Source of the DNA: Lineus longissimus
Lineage: Eukaryota > Nemertea > Pilidiophora > Heteronemertea > Lineidae
DNA length: 64,000 nucleotides
Assembly: GCF_910592395.1 (NCBI RefSeq)
Contig: NC_088322.1
Coordinates: 3,038,001-3,102,000, forward strand
Direction: 5' to 3'
The notes beneath the pieces are model-generated. The model was not told the origin of the DNA and did not search any database. It was given only the letters and a program-made list of their open reading frames with translations. Below, one piece after another: positions 33,011 to 43,988 of this stretch (within the stretch, counting starts at the first letter, position 1; each line of letters starts with the position of its first letter). A program made the translations under genes and the position numbers.

Positions 33011-34288
33011 GTTGGAAAAAACAGTCCACTGGCTGCATTGGATCCCTTCCTGGATGAGGATTCCATCCTCAGAATCGGCGGTAGACTGAAGAACTCTTCC
33101 ATGTCAAGGGACCAGAAACATCCAGTCTTGTTACCTCGTCATGGACATGTGACTCGCATGATAGTAGGGCACTTTCATCGGATGAATGGACACCCTGGTC
33201 GTGGTATAACTCTCAACAGCATAAGACAGGCGGGGTATTGGATATTGCGATCAAGATCTGTTGTGACTAGTTACATAATGAAGTGTGTTTCATGTATCAA
33301 ACTCCGTGGAGCACCGCTTGCACAAAGAATGGCTGACTTGCCTGTGGACCGCACAGAATCTGTTGGACCATTTACATACTCGGGGGTTGATTACTTTGGT
33401 CCATTTACTATCAAGGAAAAACGCAGCACCCTAAAACGGTGGGGTGTGCTTCTTACATGTTTAGCATCAAGGGCCGTCCATATTGAGATTGCTCACTCGC
33501 TGGATACAGACGCATTTCTAAATGCACACCGCCGGTTTGTGTGCCGAAGAGGCTCTGTTAAAAAATTGCGATCTGATCGTGGTACCAACTTTGTCGGTGG
33601 AAAAAACGAGCTCTCTGCTGCCTTGGCCGAGATGAATAAGGCAAGAATCACTGCACAACTTCTAAAAGACAATTGTGAATTGGTTGAATTCGACATGAAT
33701 GTTCCCCACGCCAATCACATGGGGGGTGTTTGGGAAAGGATGATTGGGTCAGTAAGAAGTGTTCTCAACGGTCTCCTCCTTAAAACTGGTCACCAGTTGG
33801 ATGATGAGCTACTGCACACTTTGATGACAGAAGTAGACGCCATTGTCAACAGTCGGCCGCTTACCTTCATAGACACTGAGGACCCTAACTCTCCACAGCC
33901 GTTGACTCCGAGCCAACTTCTAACTTTGAAGGCTAAAGTTGTGATGCCACCCCCTGGCCACTTTGTGAGGGAGGATTTGTATTGTCGTCGTCGATGGCGT
34001 CGCGTCCAGGCTCTAGCCAATCAATTTTGGCAGCAGTGGAGAACCGATTTCCTACCAACATTGCAGGAGAGAAAGAAGTGGATAAATCCTACAAGGAACG
34101 TGATGATAGATGACATTGTCCTGGTGATAGATGAGGACCAGGCACGTTGCGACTGGCCTTTGGGGCGTGTGATAGAAACCAGTCCAGGACAAGATGGTCT
34201 TGTGAGAAAGGTCAAACTGAGGGTTGGGAAAGGGACATTAGAGAGACCCATTCATAAATTAGTTTTACTTCTGCGCGGGGAAGTTTAG
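33011..34288 (+). pseudogene. BEL pol: integrase and DUF5641 tail
   Basis: Starts with SPLAALDPFLDEDSILRIGG. It then has the HHCC zinc domain (HFHRMNGHPGRG ... CVSCIKLRG), the catalytic core with D in YSGVDYFGPF, D in LRSDRGTNFVG and E in GGVWERMIGSVR, and the DUF5641 tail ending RPIHKLVLLLRGEV-stop. The integrase part itself is uninterrupted. The enzyme joins element DNA to the host genome and here made the 5-bp CTACG duplication. Confidence 0.92.
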
Positions 34289-34549
34289 GATGGTGCTCAG
34301 AAGTAAAATGATCGGTATGATATTCATATAGACATACATGTAGACATTCCAATGGTTAGACATTATTTTAGCCATCTTGTGCCAGTAAAACTACTCAATT
34401 TGAGTGAGTTCCTGTGTATTATACATATTTTTCAAGGCCTTTATATTTCATGTGTTTTCAGTATTTGTACGGTTAAAGTGGGCACGAGCTTGTGTGCCTT
34501 AAGGCATTTGTTCTTATTCATACCGGTGGTCAAAGTTTATTAGGTACTA
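34289..34549 (+). other. BEL region after pol, noncoding
   Basis: Untranslated part of the BEL between pol and the 3' LTR, interrupted by the MITE at 34553. It resumes at 37607 and reaches the 3' LTR at 38069 with a purine-rich run (aggtgggg) next to the LTR, the likely plus-strand primer tract. Confidence 0.6.
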
Positions 34550-34552
34550 TAA

Positions 34553-37500
34553 TGCCGCGTTCACACTAGCGTTTTAATTCGCATTTAAACCGAATTTATT
34601 GCTTAATCCGGATTAAGCGTTCAGACTAGAGGCCCCTTAATGCGGATTATATGCGAATTAACAAATACGGTTTTAAATGCGTATTAATTAATTCGCACTT
34701 ACTTAATCCGCATCAACATTTGCGGTATGAACGCCGTAGTGCGCATTAACGTGATTTACCGGGTAGTACAGCGTACGGGCAAGCGCATTGCTAACTAGAT
34801 CACTTCCTTCCGTTTTTTCCACTGGAGCTCAGCACGAGGTTTCATCAGTCAATTCCAAAATTTCTGCCCCGATTTACATGATGAGTGATAACAGGTGATC
34901 ATGGACGCAAAAACCATAGCGAACCCTTCATTTTCACGATTATTTGCGTTTAACTAATTCAGCAGAGACAAGACCACAATTGATTTTTTAAGCCTTTTAG
35001 CAGTTAAATTGTCAATGTTTGACCGCGACGCATCAAAGAATGCGTCAAGTAGTGAAACTGAACTTCGAATATGATATACGGGTTAGTCTTGCGAGTAATT
35101 GGTGCGATTTAAATTGGTGATTGACCACGGAAATTTTTTTTTAATCGACAAATTAGACAGACTTTGATATTTCCACTCTTTTCAGCCAACTGGCAGAAAA
35201 AACTCAAAACATGCCCCCTATTACCCAATTAGCAAAATTCGAAATTAATTTTTTCATCAAATAATTTCTTTATATCTGTAGACTTGCCACAGCAAATATT
35301 TTTTCAATACCTCTCCAAATATGTACTTGAGAGTAAAAAACATGCACTCGTCTAATAGATAGGCCTCGACCCTCCAACCTATGAATATTCATTAGTGGTC
35401 TTGTCTCAATGAAGGTACATTTCAGGGGTTAACATTTTGAGAATTTTTTCAAACCAATGTACATGACATCCCACAACCCTCCAACAAAGGAAAGTCATAT
35501 CTGGACATTTTGGGAGAAATGAGAGACATTTCCAAGAGTGGTACACTGTGCCAAAAGCGACGAAAGAGGACAAAATCGACAAAAAGTCATGATTTTGCAG
35601 CCAACAGCACCAAATTCAAAGACCAGCCCTGGCCAGAATAAGCAAGCTATGGAGCTGAAAGTTTAGGATGTGATTTAGGAATATCTTTGCTGCTTAGGGA
35701 ACAACTTTCAGAATCAAGGCCTAAGAAGTTTCAAAGAAATTACAAAATGAATGGCAACACAACAAGACTTGTAAAAATGAAACCGAACTTAGACCGGGGC
35801 TAGGTTGGCTCATATTGGGGTCAAATTAAGTTTTTTTCTCATTATTTTAGCTTGTTTTGACCTTAAATCATCAGCAATACAATATTCTAAATGAATTAGA
35901 ATGATTTGAGCACATTCAAATTTTTCACTAAATTGACCCAAAATGTAGTGTAAATGGAGACAAGACCACAATTGATTTTTTAAGCCTTTTAGCAGTTAAA
36001 TTGTCAATGTTTGACCGCGACGCATCAAAGAACGCGTCAAGTAGTGAAACTGAAATTCGGATATGATATACGGGTTAGTCTTTCGAGTAACTGGTGCGAT
36101 TTAAATTGGTGATTGACCACGGAAATTTTTTTATAATCGACAAATTAGACAGACTTTGATATTTCCACTGTTTTCAGCCAACTGGCAGAAAAAACTCAAA
36201 ACACGCCCCCTATTACCCAATTAGCAAAATTCGAAATTAATTTTTTCATCAAATAATTTCTTTATATCTGTAGACTTGCCACAGCAAATATTTTTTCAAT
36301 ACCTCTCCAAATATGTACTTGAGAGTAAAAAACATGCACTCGTCTAATTGATAGGCCTCACCCTCCAACCTATGAATATTCATTAGTGGTCTTGTCTCAA
36401 TGAAGGTACATTTCAGGGGTTAACATTTTGAGATTTTTTTCAAACTAATGTAGATGACATCCCACAACTCTCCAACAAAGGAAAGTCATATCTGGACATT
36501 TTTGGAGAAATGAGAGACATTTCAAAGAGTGGTACAACTGTGCCAAAGCGACGAAAGAGGACAAAATCGACAAAAAGTCATGATTTTGCAGCCAACAGCA
36601 CCAAATTCAAAGACCTGCCCTGGCCAGAATAAGCAAGCAATGGAGCTGAAAATTTAGGATGTGATTTAGGAATATCTTTGCTGCTTAGGGCACAACTTTC
36701 AGAATCAAGGCCTAAGAAGTTTCAAAGAAATTACAAAATGAATGGCAACAAGACTTGTAAAAATGAAACCGAACTTAGACCGGGGTTAGGTTGACTCTTA
36801 TTTGGGTCAAATTAAGTTTTTTTCTCATTATTTTAGCTTGTTTTGACCTTAAATCATCAGCAATACAATATTCTAAATGAATTAGAGTGATTTGAGCACA
36901 TTCAAATTTTTCACTATATTGACCCAAAATGTAGTGTAAATAGAGACAAGACCACAATTGATTTTTTAAGCCTTTTAGCAGTTAAATTGTCAATGTTTGA
37001 CCGCGACGCATCAAAGAACGCGTCAAGTAGTGAAACTGAAATTCGGATATGATATACGGGTTAGTCTTGCGAGTAACTGGTGCAATGGAAATTGGTGATT
37101 GACCACGGAAATTTTTTTATAATCGACAAATTAGACAGACTTTGATATTTCCACTGTTTTCAGCCAACTGGCAGAAAAAACTCAAAACACGCCCCCTATT
37201 ACCCAATTAGCAAAATTCGAAATTAATTTTTTCATCAAATAATTTCTTTATATCTGTAGACTTGCCACAGCAAATATTTTTTCAATACCTCTCCAAATAT
37301 GTACTTGAGAGTAAAAAACATGCACTCGTCTAATTGATAGGCCTCGACCCTCCAACCTATGAATATTCATTAGTGGTCTTGTCTCAAGCAGATTATCATT
37401 TATGGGCGCAGCCATCTTGGAATGAATGACCTTGACCGCTAACTAGTGCAGTTTGATTCGTCTTTTGTAGATGGCACTGTGGTATATACGGACTAGTGAG

Positions 37501-37603
37501 ATTCGTGTCTGAACACGGCTAGTTCGGAATGAGGGCTTAATCCGCATTCCGAAGTGCGGACTACGGAGTACGGTTTAAATCCGCATCTAGTGTGAACGCA
37601 GCA
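34553..37603. mobile_element. MITE with TGC[C/T]GCGTTCACACTAG ends, itself split
   Basis: Starts TGCCGCGTTCACACTAG and ends CTAGTGTGAACGCAGCA, flanked by TAA (34550-34552 and 37604-37606). The element proper is about 630 bp (34553-34964 and 37386-37603), rich in ttaatccgcatt motifs in both orientations and noncoding. The 3-bp TAA duplication fits PIF/Harbinger-like mobilisation. The GAGAC array is inserted inside it. Confidence 0.85.
34965..37385. mobile_element. Three-copy array of the GAGAC-ended element with two ~545-bp spacers
   Basis: GAGAC...GTCTC copies at 34965-35407, 35957-36398 and 36943-37385 alternate with near-identical spacers 35408-35956 and 36399-36942. The spacers begin aatgaaggtacatttcagg and end aaatgtagtgtaaat. 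The flanks carry agca (34961-34964) and aagca (37386-37390), suggesting a 4-bp duplication with one extra base. The array therefore inserted as, or expanded from, terminal repeat - internal - terminal repeat. No coding frame lies in the spacers. Confidence 0.88.
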
Positions 37604-37606
37604 TAA

Positions 37607-38068
37607 GTTTATAGACGAGGCTGGATTTGCAATAGAATGTTAAGTAGAGCGATAATACTGAGATCTGTGTTTCGATTTATTCTTTTAATGTTCTCAGTAG
37701 AGAGTAAACCGGTTGGTTCGGGCAATGTGTTTGTATTAAGGATGTGCAATTGGTCGATGTCAGAGTAGATAAATATTATTGTGTTTTAAAAGGAATCTCA
37801 GGTCGTACCACCAATATCTTGCTGCGGACTTACGCTCTGATGACAATCAAACTTGGTTGTTGCCATGATTATAAGCTATATTTTGTACCTTGTTCTTGAT
37901 AGTGTTGCCACTATGATTTCTATGTAGTAGTGGTGTATGTTGACAGCGCCTTAAAGCTGAACTGCACCTTTCTTTGTGTCAGAAATCTTCTGAAGTATGT
38001 CAGCGAATTTGATGTTAGAGAAGATGGTAAATTGTTTATTCTAACATTGTGACAATTTAGGTGGGGTG
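37607..38068 (+). other. BEL untranslated region before the 3' LTR
   Basis: Noncoding continuation of the BEL after the MITE. It ends in aggtggggtg directly before the LTR start TGTGACGG, consistent with a short polypurine tract. Confidence 0.6.
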
Positions 38069-38789
38069 TGTGACGGTCAGAGGTTTATGTGTGGCGTAGC
38101 GCATTTTAAGTTTGGCGCGTCTTGTTGTTTTCGCGCCCTATTCTCCAGGAGCATGCGCATTTGCCATTTCCGCCCACCGCAGTAGACACGATTTTTATAC
38201 TTGTTCCGACAATTTTGAATTATAACATGCCTTAGTACAACAATGATGGAAAGATAAGGCCGGGATAGAGGTAATTAAGGAATAACAAATGTATAGACTT
38301 ATTAGGTTGCACTGTTACAGTTCTGGGCCTTTTTGGTTGGCCCTACAAGAGTGTTTTAGTTGACAGCGTTTCAGTGCGAGTGGCGTACATGTGTGTAAAG
38401 TGAGAGTTTATCAATAGACGGCGCCACCGTGTTAGTAAAGGGTATTTTTAGCTGATGAAACTATTGTCCAAGTTAATGAAGTTTCAAAGCCCTTCTATGT
38501 CTTTACTGATGTTATAAAATGATAGCAGCTTCGTACTACTGCTAATAGTAAAATGTATGTCTTCTATCCTCGGCAAGAGACAATGTCACAACCTGTCATT
38601 GATGAGAGACAAGGTCACAATATGTCTCTTGTAACCACTGCATTCCAACTGTGTCTTCAGTGTTGGTCCTTTCTGTCTTTTCAGTTTTTACACGATCTGT
38701 GGAATTTTGTAAGAGATTACCAACAAAGATTTAAACGACACATTACGACTTTATTACTTTCACTCAATGAAACAGCAGCAACTGCCACA
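38069..38789 (+). repeat. BEL 3' LTR
   Basis: 721 bp. Same ends as the 5' LTR (TGTGACGG...CTGCCACA). It lacks one 12-nt tandem duplicate present on the left and shows a few substitutions. It is followed by the CTACG duplication and the continued LINE. Confidence 0.95.
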
Positions 38790-38794
38790 CTACG

Positions 38795-39075
38795 GTTCTG
38801 TCATGTGGAACCTGTCTAGGACATTCATGGCCAGATTCTAAACAGCCTGGAGAAAATGAGTTCATAGAGTCCTAAATATTCCTGCCAGAACTCATAATAA
38901 TTTAATTTGCCACATTACTGGAGAATGTGATATAGAAACCCAAATTGAGGGCAGAATTCTAAACTTCCGAGATTCCGTAAGCCACAGTGAAAATACGCAT
39001 GTAAGACTTTGTATTAGAACAACTTTAAATGGCAGGATGTCGTCTTTGGCGTCAAGTTTACGCCACATCCCGAAT
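38795..39075 (+). pseudogene. APE-type LINE fragment 2 of 3
   Basis: Continues the fragment ending at 3713. Reading across frames gives WNLSRTFMARF, TAWRKVHRVLNIPARTH and NLICHITGECDIETQIEGR. A SSLASSLRHIPN end runs into the next insertion at 39076. The same order of motifs is seen in the LINE at 59.3-59.9 kb (ITWRKCIRKLLCLPNRTH type). Internal stops show it is decayed. Confidence 0.8.
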
Positions 39076-39357
39076 TAGACCGGGAGCTGGCTCCATTTAT
39101 TTATTTGAAAAGGGTAAAAAGGTTTGACCCTAACAAGTCAAGCTTTTCTACCTGATGTAAGTAAATCACCATTGCTGGCATCTTTACTCCTGTACGTTAG
39201 ACCCCTGGCACCGTTTCCAAGGGGTGCTAAAAGTGATTTTAATTATGTGAACGCCGATACGGAAATCAAACACATGAGATTGTGGGTTTATGGTGTGGTA
39301 TCATAAATTTGTCAATGCCAGTAACTTCAGACTGAACCATTGAGGGGACAGTGACCC

Positions 39358-39903
39358 TTTTTGGGGGGTCCAATAACCTAAAAATTCATGCAAAGGCCGA
39401 CATACACGTGGTTTAGTTTTTCTAGAAGCTGGAAGGGTCTACTATTGGAAAATCACATTGCCAGTAAGTTTGGAGTGTACGAACCCCTTGCCAGCAAGAC
39501 CCTTTGGGGGGGGGTCCAATATCCACAATAATCATGCAAAGGCCGACATAGACGTGGTTTAGTTTTTCTAGAAGCTGGAAGGACCAACTATTGGAAAATC
39601 ACAGTGCCAGTAAGTTTTGAGTGTACGAACCCCTTGCCAGCAAGACCCTTTTGGGGGGGGGGGTTAAATAACCTAAATATTCATGGAAGACCGACATACA
39701 CGTGATTTAGTTTTTCCAGAAGCTGGACGGTCAAACTTTTGGAAAATGTCAGTGCCAGCAAGTTTTGGGTGTGCCAAACCCTTGCCAGCAAGACCCTTTG
39801 GGGGGGGGGGGAGTCCAATATCCACAATATTCATGCAAAGGCCGACATACACGTGGTTTAGTTTTTCTAGAAGCTGGAAGGACCAACTATTGGAAAATCA
39901 GCC
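39358..39903 (+). repeat. Minisatellite, ~146-bp unit x 3.7, in the subterminal region
   Basis: Units begin in a G run (tttggggggg) and continue ccaatatccacaat, catgcaaaggccgac, acgtggtttagtttttctag, aagctggaa, accaactattggaaaatca, then cagtgccag and ccccttgccagcaagaccc. Copies start at about 39358, 39505, 39651 and 39797. The right side of the element has a shorter inverted array. The last unit runs directly into coding sequence of the transposase, so array growth appears to have replaced its 5' end. Confidence 0.85.
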
Positions 39904-42566
39904 CTTAAGGCGTATTCCATTCAGTCATTGAAGTCACCTGATTTTGATAATTTGATAATTCTCCTAGGTGTATTCCATGTCGAACTTGCACTTTTTGGGG
40001 CACTGGGAACATACATTGCAGATTCAGGCATTGAGTACATCCTGACCGAATTTGGTACCTGGCAGAAGGCTCATTGAATGGTTACTTGAAAGGTAAGTTC
40101 TACAACCGATGTACTCGTATCAATCAGCTTGTGGCTGCTGTCATGGAGAGGGCCATATTCAAGAAATACATTGAAGACGCCCCAGAGGAAGTCCAAAAGG
40201 TTTGTGAAGATTTGTTGACAGCATCTGACCAACATGATCTAGACAGCACAGCTCAATCTGACCAAGTGCAACTGGCCTTACACGGTTTTGAGGCATTCTT
40301 TCATGGGCTAATCAACGGTTCAGAAGGTAAAATAGCGCAGTTCTGGGCAATCTACGTGTACATCGTGAACAGAATTCACCGCTTACTACAGAGGGCCGTA
40401 CGTACAAATGATGTAGATCTTTTTCTGAGAGTTCTGCCATGCGCCATTGAACTCTTCTTCGCACTCTATCGACCTAATTACGCTCTCTGGGATCACTCTT
40501 CCTGGACAAGTTGCAGAAAATGCCAGAGGGAGCAAGGAAAGTTTTGGAAGCAGGTGCCTTCTATACTCGACGAACCAACAAGTCCTATTCACGATATTCC
40601 ATCGACCTTACGCTCGAGCAGACAGTGACTCGTGATGCCGCATCATCAGCAACTGGGATAACTTCGTTTGCCAATTCAGAAAGTACTTTCAGACGATGGT
40701 GCATTAGTCTCACACAGCGTAGTATGGCGGTATCCGAGATGAAAGGCATCTGTAACATCCAGGCTGGAGAGACACCAGCAAATCACCTCAAGAAAAGTCG
40801 TATCAACCGGGATAATCGTGATATGGACGCATTGACCAAAGCCTTGGAGGACACATGCAATCCATTCAGTAAAGACGCCCCTTCTAAATTGGTCAATATT
40901 GCAACAGGCAAAGTTACAACATCAGCGACATCGGGCTACTTGACACAAGCACTTGAACGAGGAAAAGATCTTCGGACAAAGTTTGCAGATGAGTGTGCAA
41001 CAGATGACAAGAGATTCTCGAAGACGATCCCGAGATGACAAATATTGAATTTTGCTAAAGAAAACCTTCGTAAGAAGTCCTCTAAAGAGAAGAAGGCACT
41101 AGGTGCTGCTGAGGGCGTTTGCGATGCATTTGGTTACTTGTTGACAGCAGCTACGAAGTCGGCTGCAAAGCCTGATTTGAAGGTGATCCTGAGTTACCCT
41201 ATCACTGAAGTACCACTGGCTCTGGCCCATGCAGATGGCATGATGAATAAAACTGAGAAGGCCGCATTCACAAAAATCTTAGAACAGAAGTAAGTGAAGT
41301 TACTGGATGAGAAGTCAATTGGACGAGTCGGTGCCAGTATGTTTGATGGGGGTTTACTCATGCACGAGATTCTTCCCAGACAGAACAAGTCAACCTACAG
41401 CAGAATTGCCAAGGATTTCATGGTAAAGCTCTGCTCTGCTCCTGGTGATGAAGTCCATCTTTTGCTTGATCGGTACATTACACCTTCCATCAAGGATCCT
41501 GAGCGGCAACAAAGAGGAGGTATCAATGACATCACATACCAGATAACTGGGCCAGAACAACAACAAAAACAGAAGGGTACTGAGCTCCTCAAGGATGCCT
41601 GTTTCAAGGAACAGTTCGGTCATCTTCTTCTTGCCGAAGCACAAAAGGAACAATATGGTCCAATCATCGGAGAGAAAACCATGTACATATCCCATGGTGG
41701 AACATGCATTAGATTGAAGAACACATTGGGGCAATTGGACGTGACTCGACCAGAACGAATGCAGGGGGAGCACGAAGAAGCTGATACGCTGATCGCGTTT
41801 CACGTTGGCCAAACTGAACGTGGTACTATCGTGGTTCGTTCATCGGACACAGACGTTGCAGTTGTTCTAACTTCCTTAGCTGCCAGAAAACCAGACTTGT
41901 CCATAATCATGGACTACGGAACAAGCAACAGCAGGCGTTCCATCGATATCTCAACCATTTCTGCAGAACTGGAGAAGAAGCAGTCAGGATTAAGTGACGC
42001 ACTTACAGGCTTCCACTCACTTGCTGGCTGTGATTTCACATCATCGTTTTACCGAAAAGGAAAGAAGAAATCATTTGAAATGCTTGAATCAGACAACGAC
42101 AATCAATATATTAGTGCAATCCAGTCCCTAAATACTCCTGATGTTGATTATCAGTCCGTGACTGCATTCGTCTGTCGTCTATATGGTGCGAAGCGCAACC
42201 AAGACATTGATGAGGCGAGGTACGAGTCATTAATGAAAATGACGGGGGGGAAACAAAGTACTGAGCAAGTACTCACTACCTCCATGCAATAAGTCATTGC
42301 AAAAACACATCCAACGAGTAAACTTTGTTTCAATGATGTGGCGCAATGCCGACCAAGCCCTGCTTAATGTTAACAACCCCCTGGATTTTGGATGGGAGGA
42401 ACAGGACAACGGGGCATATCAACCGTTCTGGTTCGAAGGACCAGCCGTATTAGATGCCACACCAGGTGAGGAAAGTGAAGTCGAAGTCGAAGAGATGGAA
42501 GAAAACGATGAAGAGTCTGGAGGTGAGTGGAGCGGGGACAGTGATGAGAGTGAAACTGATGAGTAA
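39903..42566 (+). pseudogene. Academ-like transposase with XPG/PIN-type nuclease, decayed
   Basis: Coding similarity begins at about 39903 (VYSIQSLKSPDFDNLIILLG, then FHVELALFGALGTYIADSG) and shifts frame at about 40072 to 40074-40505 (AIELFFALYRPNYA). It shifts again to 40511 onward (YSIDLTLEQTVTRDAASSA, STFRRWCIS). In-frame stops follow at 41036 and 41291. The segment 41294-42292 has the nuclease signature: EEADTLIAFHV, VVRSSDTDVAVVL and GFHSLAGCDFTSSF, giving the E/D..D.D and GCD acids of XPG/FEN1-like folds. A last shift near 42290 leads to the acidic C-terminus (WRNADQALLN ... EEMEENDEESGG), which ends at TAA 42564-42566. The motif order (FHxE, YxRW, HEQ-like, EADT, DTDV, GCDxTS) matches a transposase family I know from invertebrates. 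No intact frame remains. Confidence 0.8.
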
Positions 42567-43735
42567 GTCATTGTAGGCAAGGCCTATCTATTATACATGT
42601 ATGCGATACTTTTGTGGCAGTCTAATGGAAGCACTCACTTTCTGCTTGAACATTAGTAGTTGATATACGCTGTAATCCTAAAATACCTGTTATTCCCCAA
42701 AATACCGTCAAAAACAGTATAATCCGCTATATGTCTGTAAGTTATATTATGGAAGCTACATGTACTGCAATGCCGAGTCGCGTCGCAACTTTGCTGGGCC
42801 CCTACACCCTTGAACGCTATTTCTTTCATACATTACCTACAGGTAAAACTTGTTTGATACCAGTTCACGAGAAATGGTATTAGCATTTTAATCTCTATAC
42901 TCATTAGTAAAATTATGATAACTTTTTGCTCCTTATGTACTGTACCAATTTGCAAAAATACATGAATGTTGAGGTACGAAGGTTTTGGGACAACCTATTC
43001 AAATTTCAAGTTTAAAATGTCCATTAAATGTTGTGTGATGGTTTGCACAGTATTCCTGGCAACGTTTGGAATTTGTTGTATACCATGTTCTAACTAATAA
43101 ATGGAAACTATTTTGATACTGTTGCTTTTCTTGTAATGAGCTGTTTACCCTTTTAAAAAATGATATTGCTGGCAAGGGTTTGGCACACCCAAAACTTGCT
43201 GACACTGACATTTTCCAAAAGTTTGTCCGTCCAGCTTCCAGAAAAACTAAATCACGTGTGTGTCGGCCTTCGCATGAATATTTAGGTTATTTACCCCCCC
43301 CCCCCAAAGGGTCTTGCTGGCAAGGAGTTTATACATTCAAAATACTGGCAATGTGATTTTCCAATAGTAGACCCTTCCAGCTTCTAGAAAAACTAAACCA
43401 CGTGTATGACGGCCTTTGTATGAATATTTAGGTTATTGGACCCCCCAAAAAGGGGGCCACTGTCCCCACAATGGTTCAGCCTGAAGTTACTGGCATTGAC
43501 AAATTTATGATACCACACCATAAACCCACAATCTCATGTGTTTAATTTCCGTCTCGGCGTTCACATAATTAAAATCACTTTTAGCACCCCTTGGAAATGG
43601 TGCCAGGGGTCTAACGTACAGGAGTAAAGATGCCAGCAATGGTGATTAACATACATCAGGTAGAAAAGCTTGACTTGTTAGGGTCAAACCTTTTTACCCT
43701 TTTCACATAAATAAATGGAGCCAGCTCCCGGTCTA
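42567..43735 (-). repeat. Right flank of the Academ-like element with inverted subterminal repeat
   Basis: 42567-43150 is noncoding 3' UTR-like DNA. From about 43150 to 43735 the sequence is the reverse complement of 39076-39500, with minisatellite units at 43160-43440 and a run of ten C (43297-43306). Confidence 0.8.
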
Positions 43736-43988
43736 AATAGACAGAGAGCTGAATTTGCTGACCCTGTTGTGATGCAGAAGGGGCAGTTTATTGCCGATGT
43801 TATCAAATTAAGAAATGAATTACAATATGAAAGAAGGAATTTGAACGAAATTATCGAATATCTTTGTACAGTTTGAGATGTCTTGATATGTGAAATCGAT
43901 TGTATTGCTTTATCAAAGCACCCTTGCACTAATGCACCTTCTGCGAGATTGTATACATATTTTTGAATGAAATAACTATATATATATT
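43736..43988 (+). pseudogene. APE-type LINE fragment 3 of 3, C-terminus and 3' tail
   Basis: After the AAT duplication the frame reads RQRAEFADPVVMQKG, then LRNELQYERRNLNEIIEYLC, and ends in TGA at 43876-43878. A short 3' UTR follows, ending gaatgaaataactatatatatatt. The (TA)n tail and C-terminal shape match the minus-strand LINE at 59.17-62.06 kb (which ends REEIDGVLFELC and gaaataaac(gta)tatata), so both belong to one family. Confidence 0.85.

Larger units (their letters stand above)
3714..38789 (+). mobile_element. BEL/Pao LTR retrotransposon, complete ends, heavily interrupted
   Basis: Two matching LTRs (3714-4446 and 38069-38789) begin TG and end CA and are flanked by the 5-bp duplication CTACG (3709-3713 and 38790-38794), which fixes the insertion into the LINE. 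Between them lie gag, protease, reverse transcriptase, RNase H and integrase in BEL order on the plus strand. Two insertions interrupt it: 4931-29509 in gag and 34553-37603 after pol. Coding lesions include in-frame stops at 30316, 32536 and 32776 and a frameshift near 33010. This copy cannot move on its own. Confidence 0.95.
39076..43735 (+). mobile_element. Academ-like DNA transposon, 4.66 kb
   Basis: Ends TAGACCGGGAGCTGGCTCC (39076) and its complement (to 43735), flanked by AAT on both sides (39073-39075 and 43736-43738). Removing it rejoins the LINE frame exactly (HIPN then RQRAEFADP). Long subterminal regions are also inverted repeats of each other (39076-39500 versus 43300-43735), including a minisatellite. 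The centre encodes a decayed transposase with an XPG/FEN1-like nuclease. A 3-bp duplication and such a nuclease suit the Academ superfamily. The tip resembles that of the 24.6-kb element. Confidence 0.8.

Noticed and set aside
3714-38789. Reading the BEL as an endogenous retrovirus with an envelope gene
   Set aside because: No open frame or membrane-type sequence follows the integrase. The region before the 3' LTR is noncoding and mostly occupied by a MITE.
39358-39903. Possible CRISPR-like array of regularly spaced repeats
   Set aside because: Units are contiguous ~146-bp tandem repeats with no distinct spacers, in an animal transposon. It is a minisatellite.
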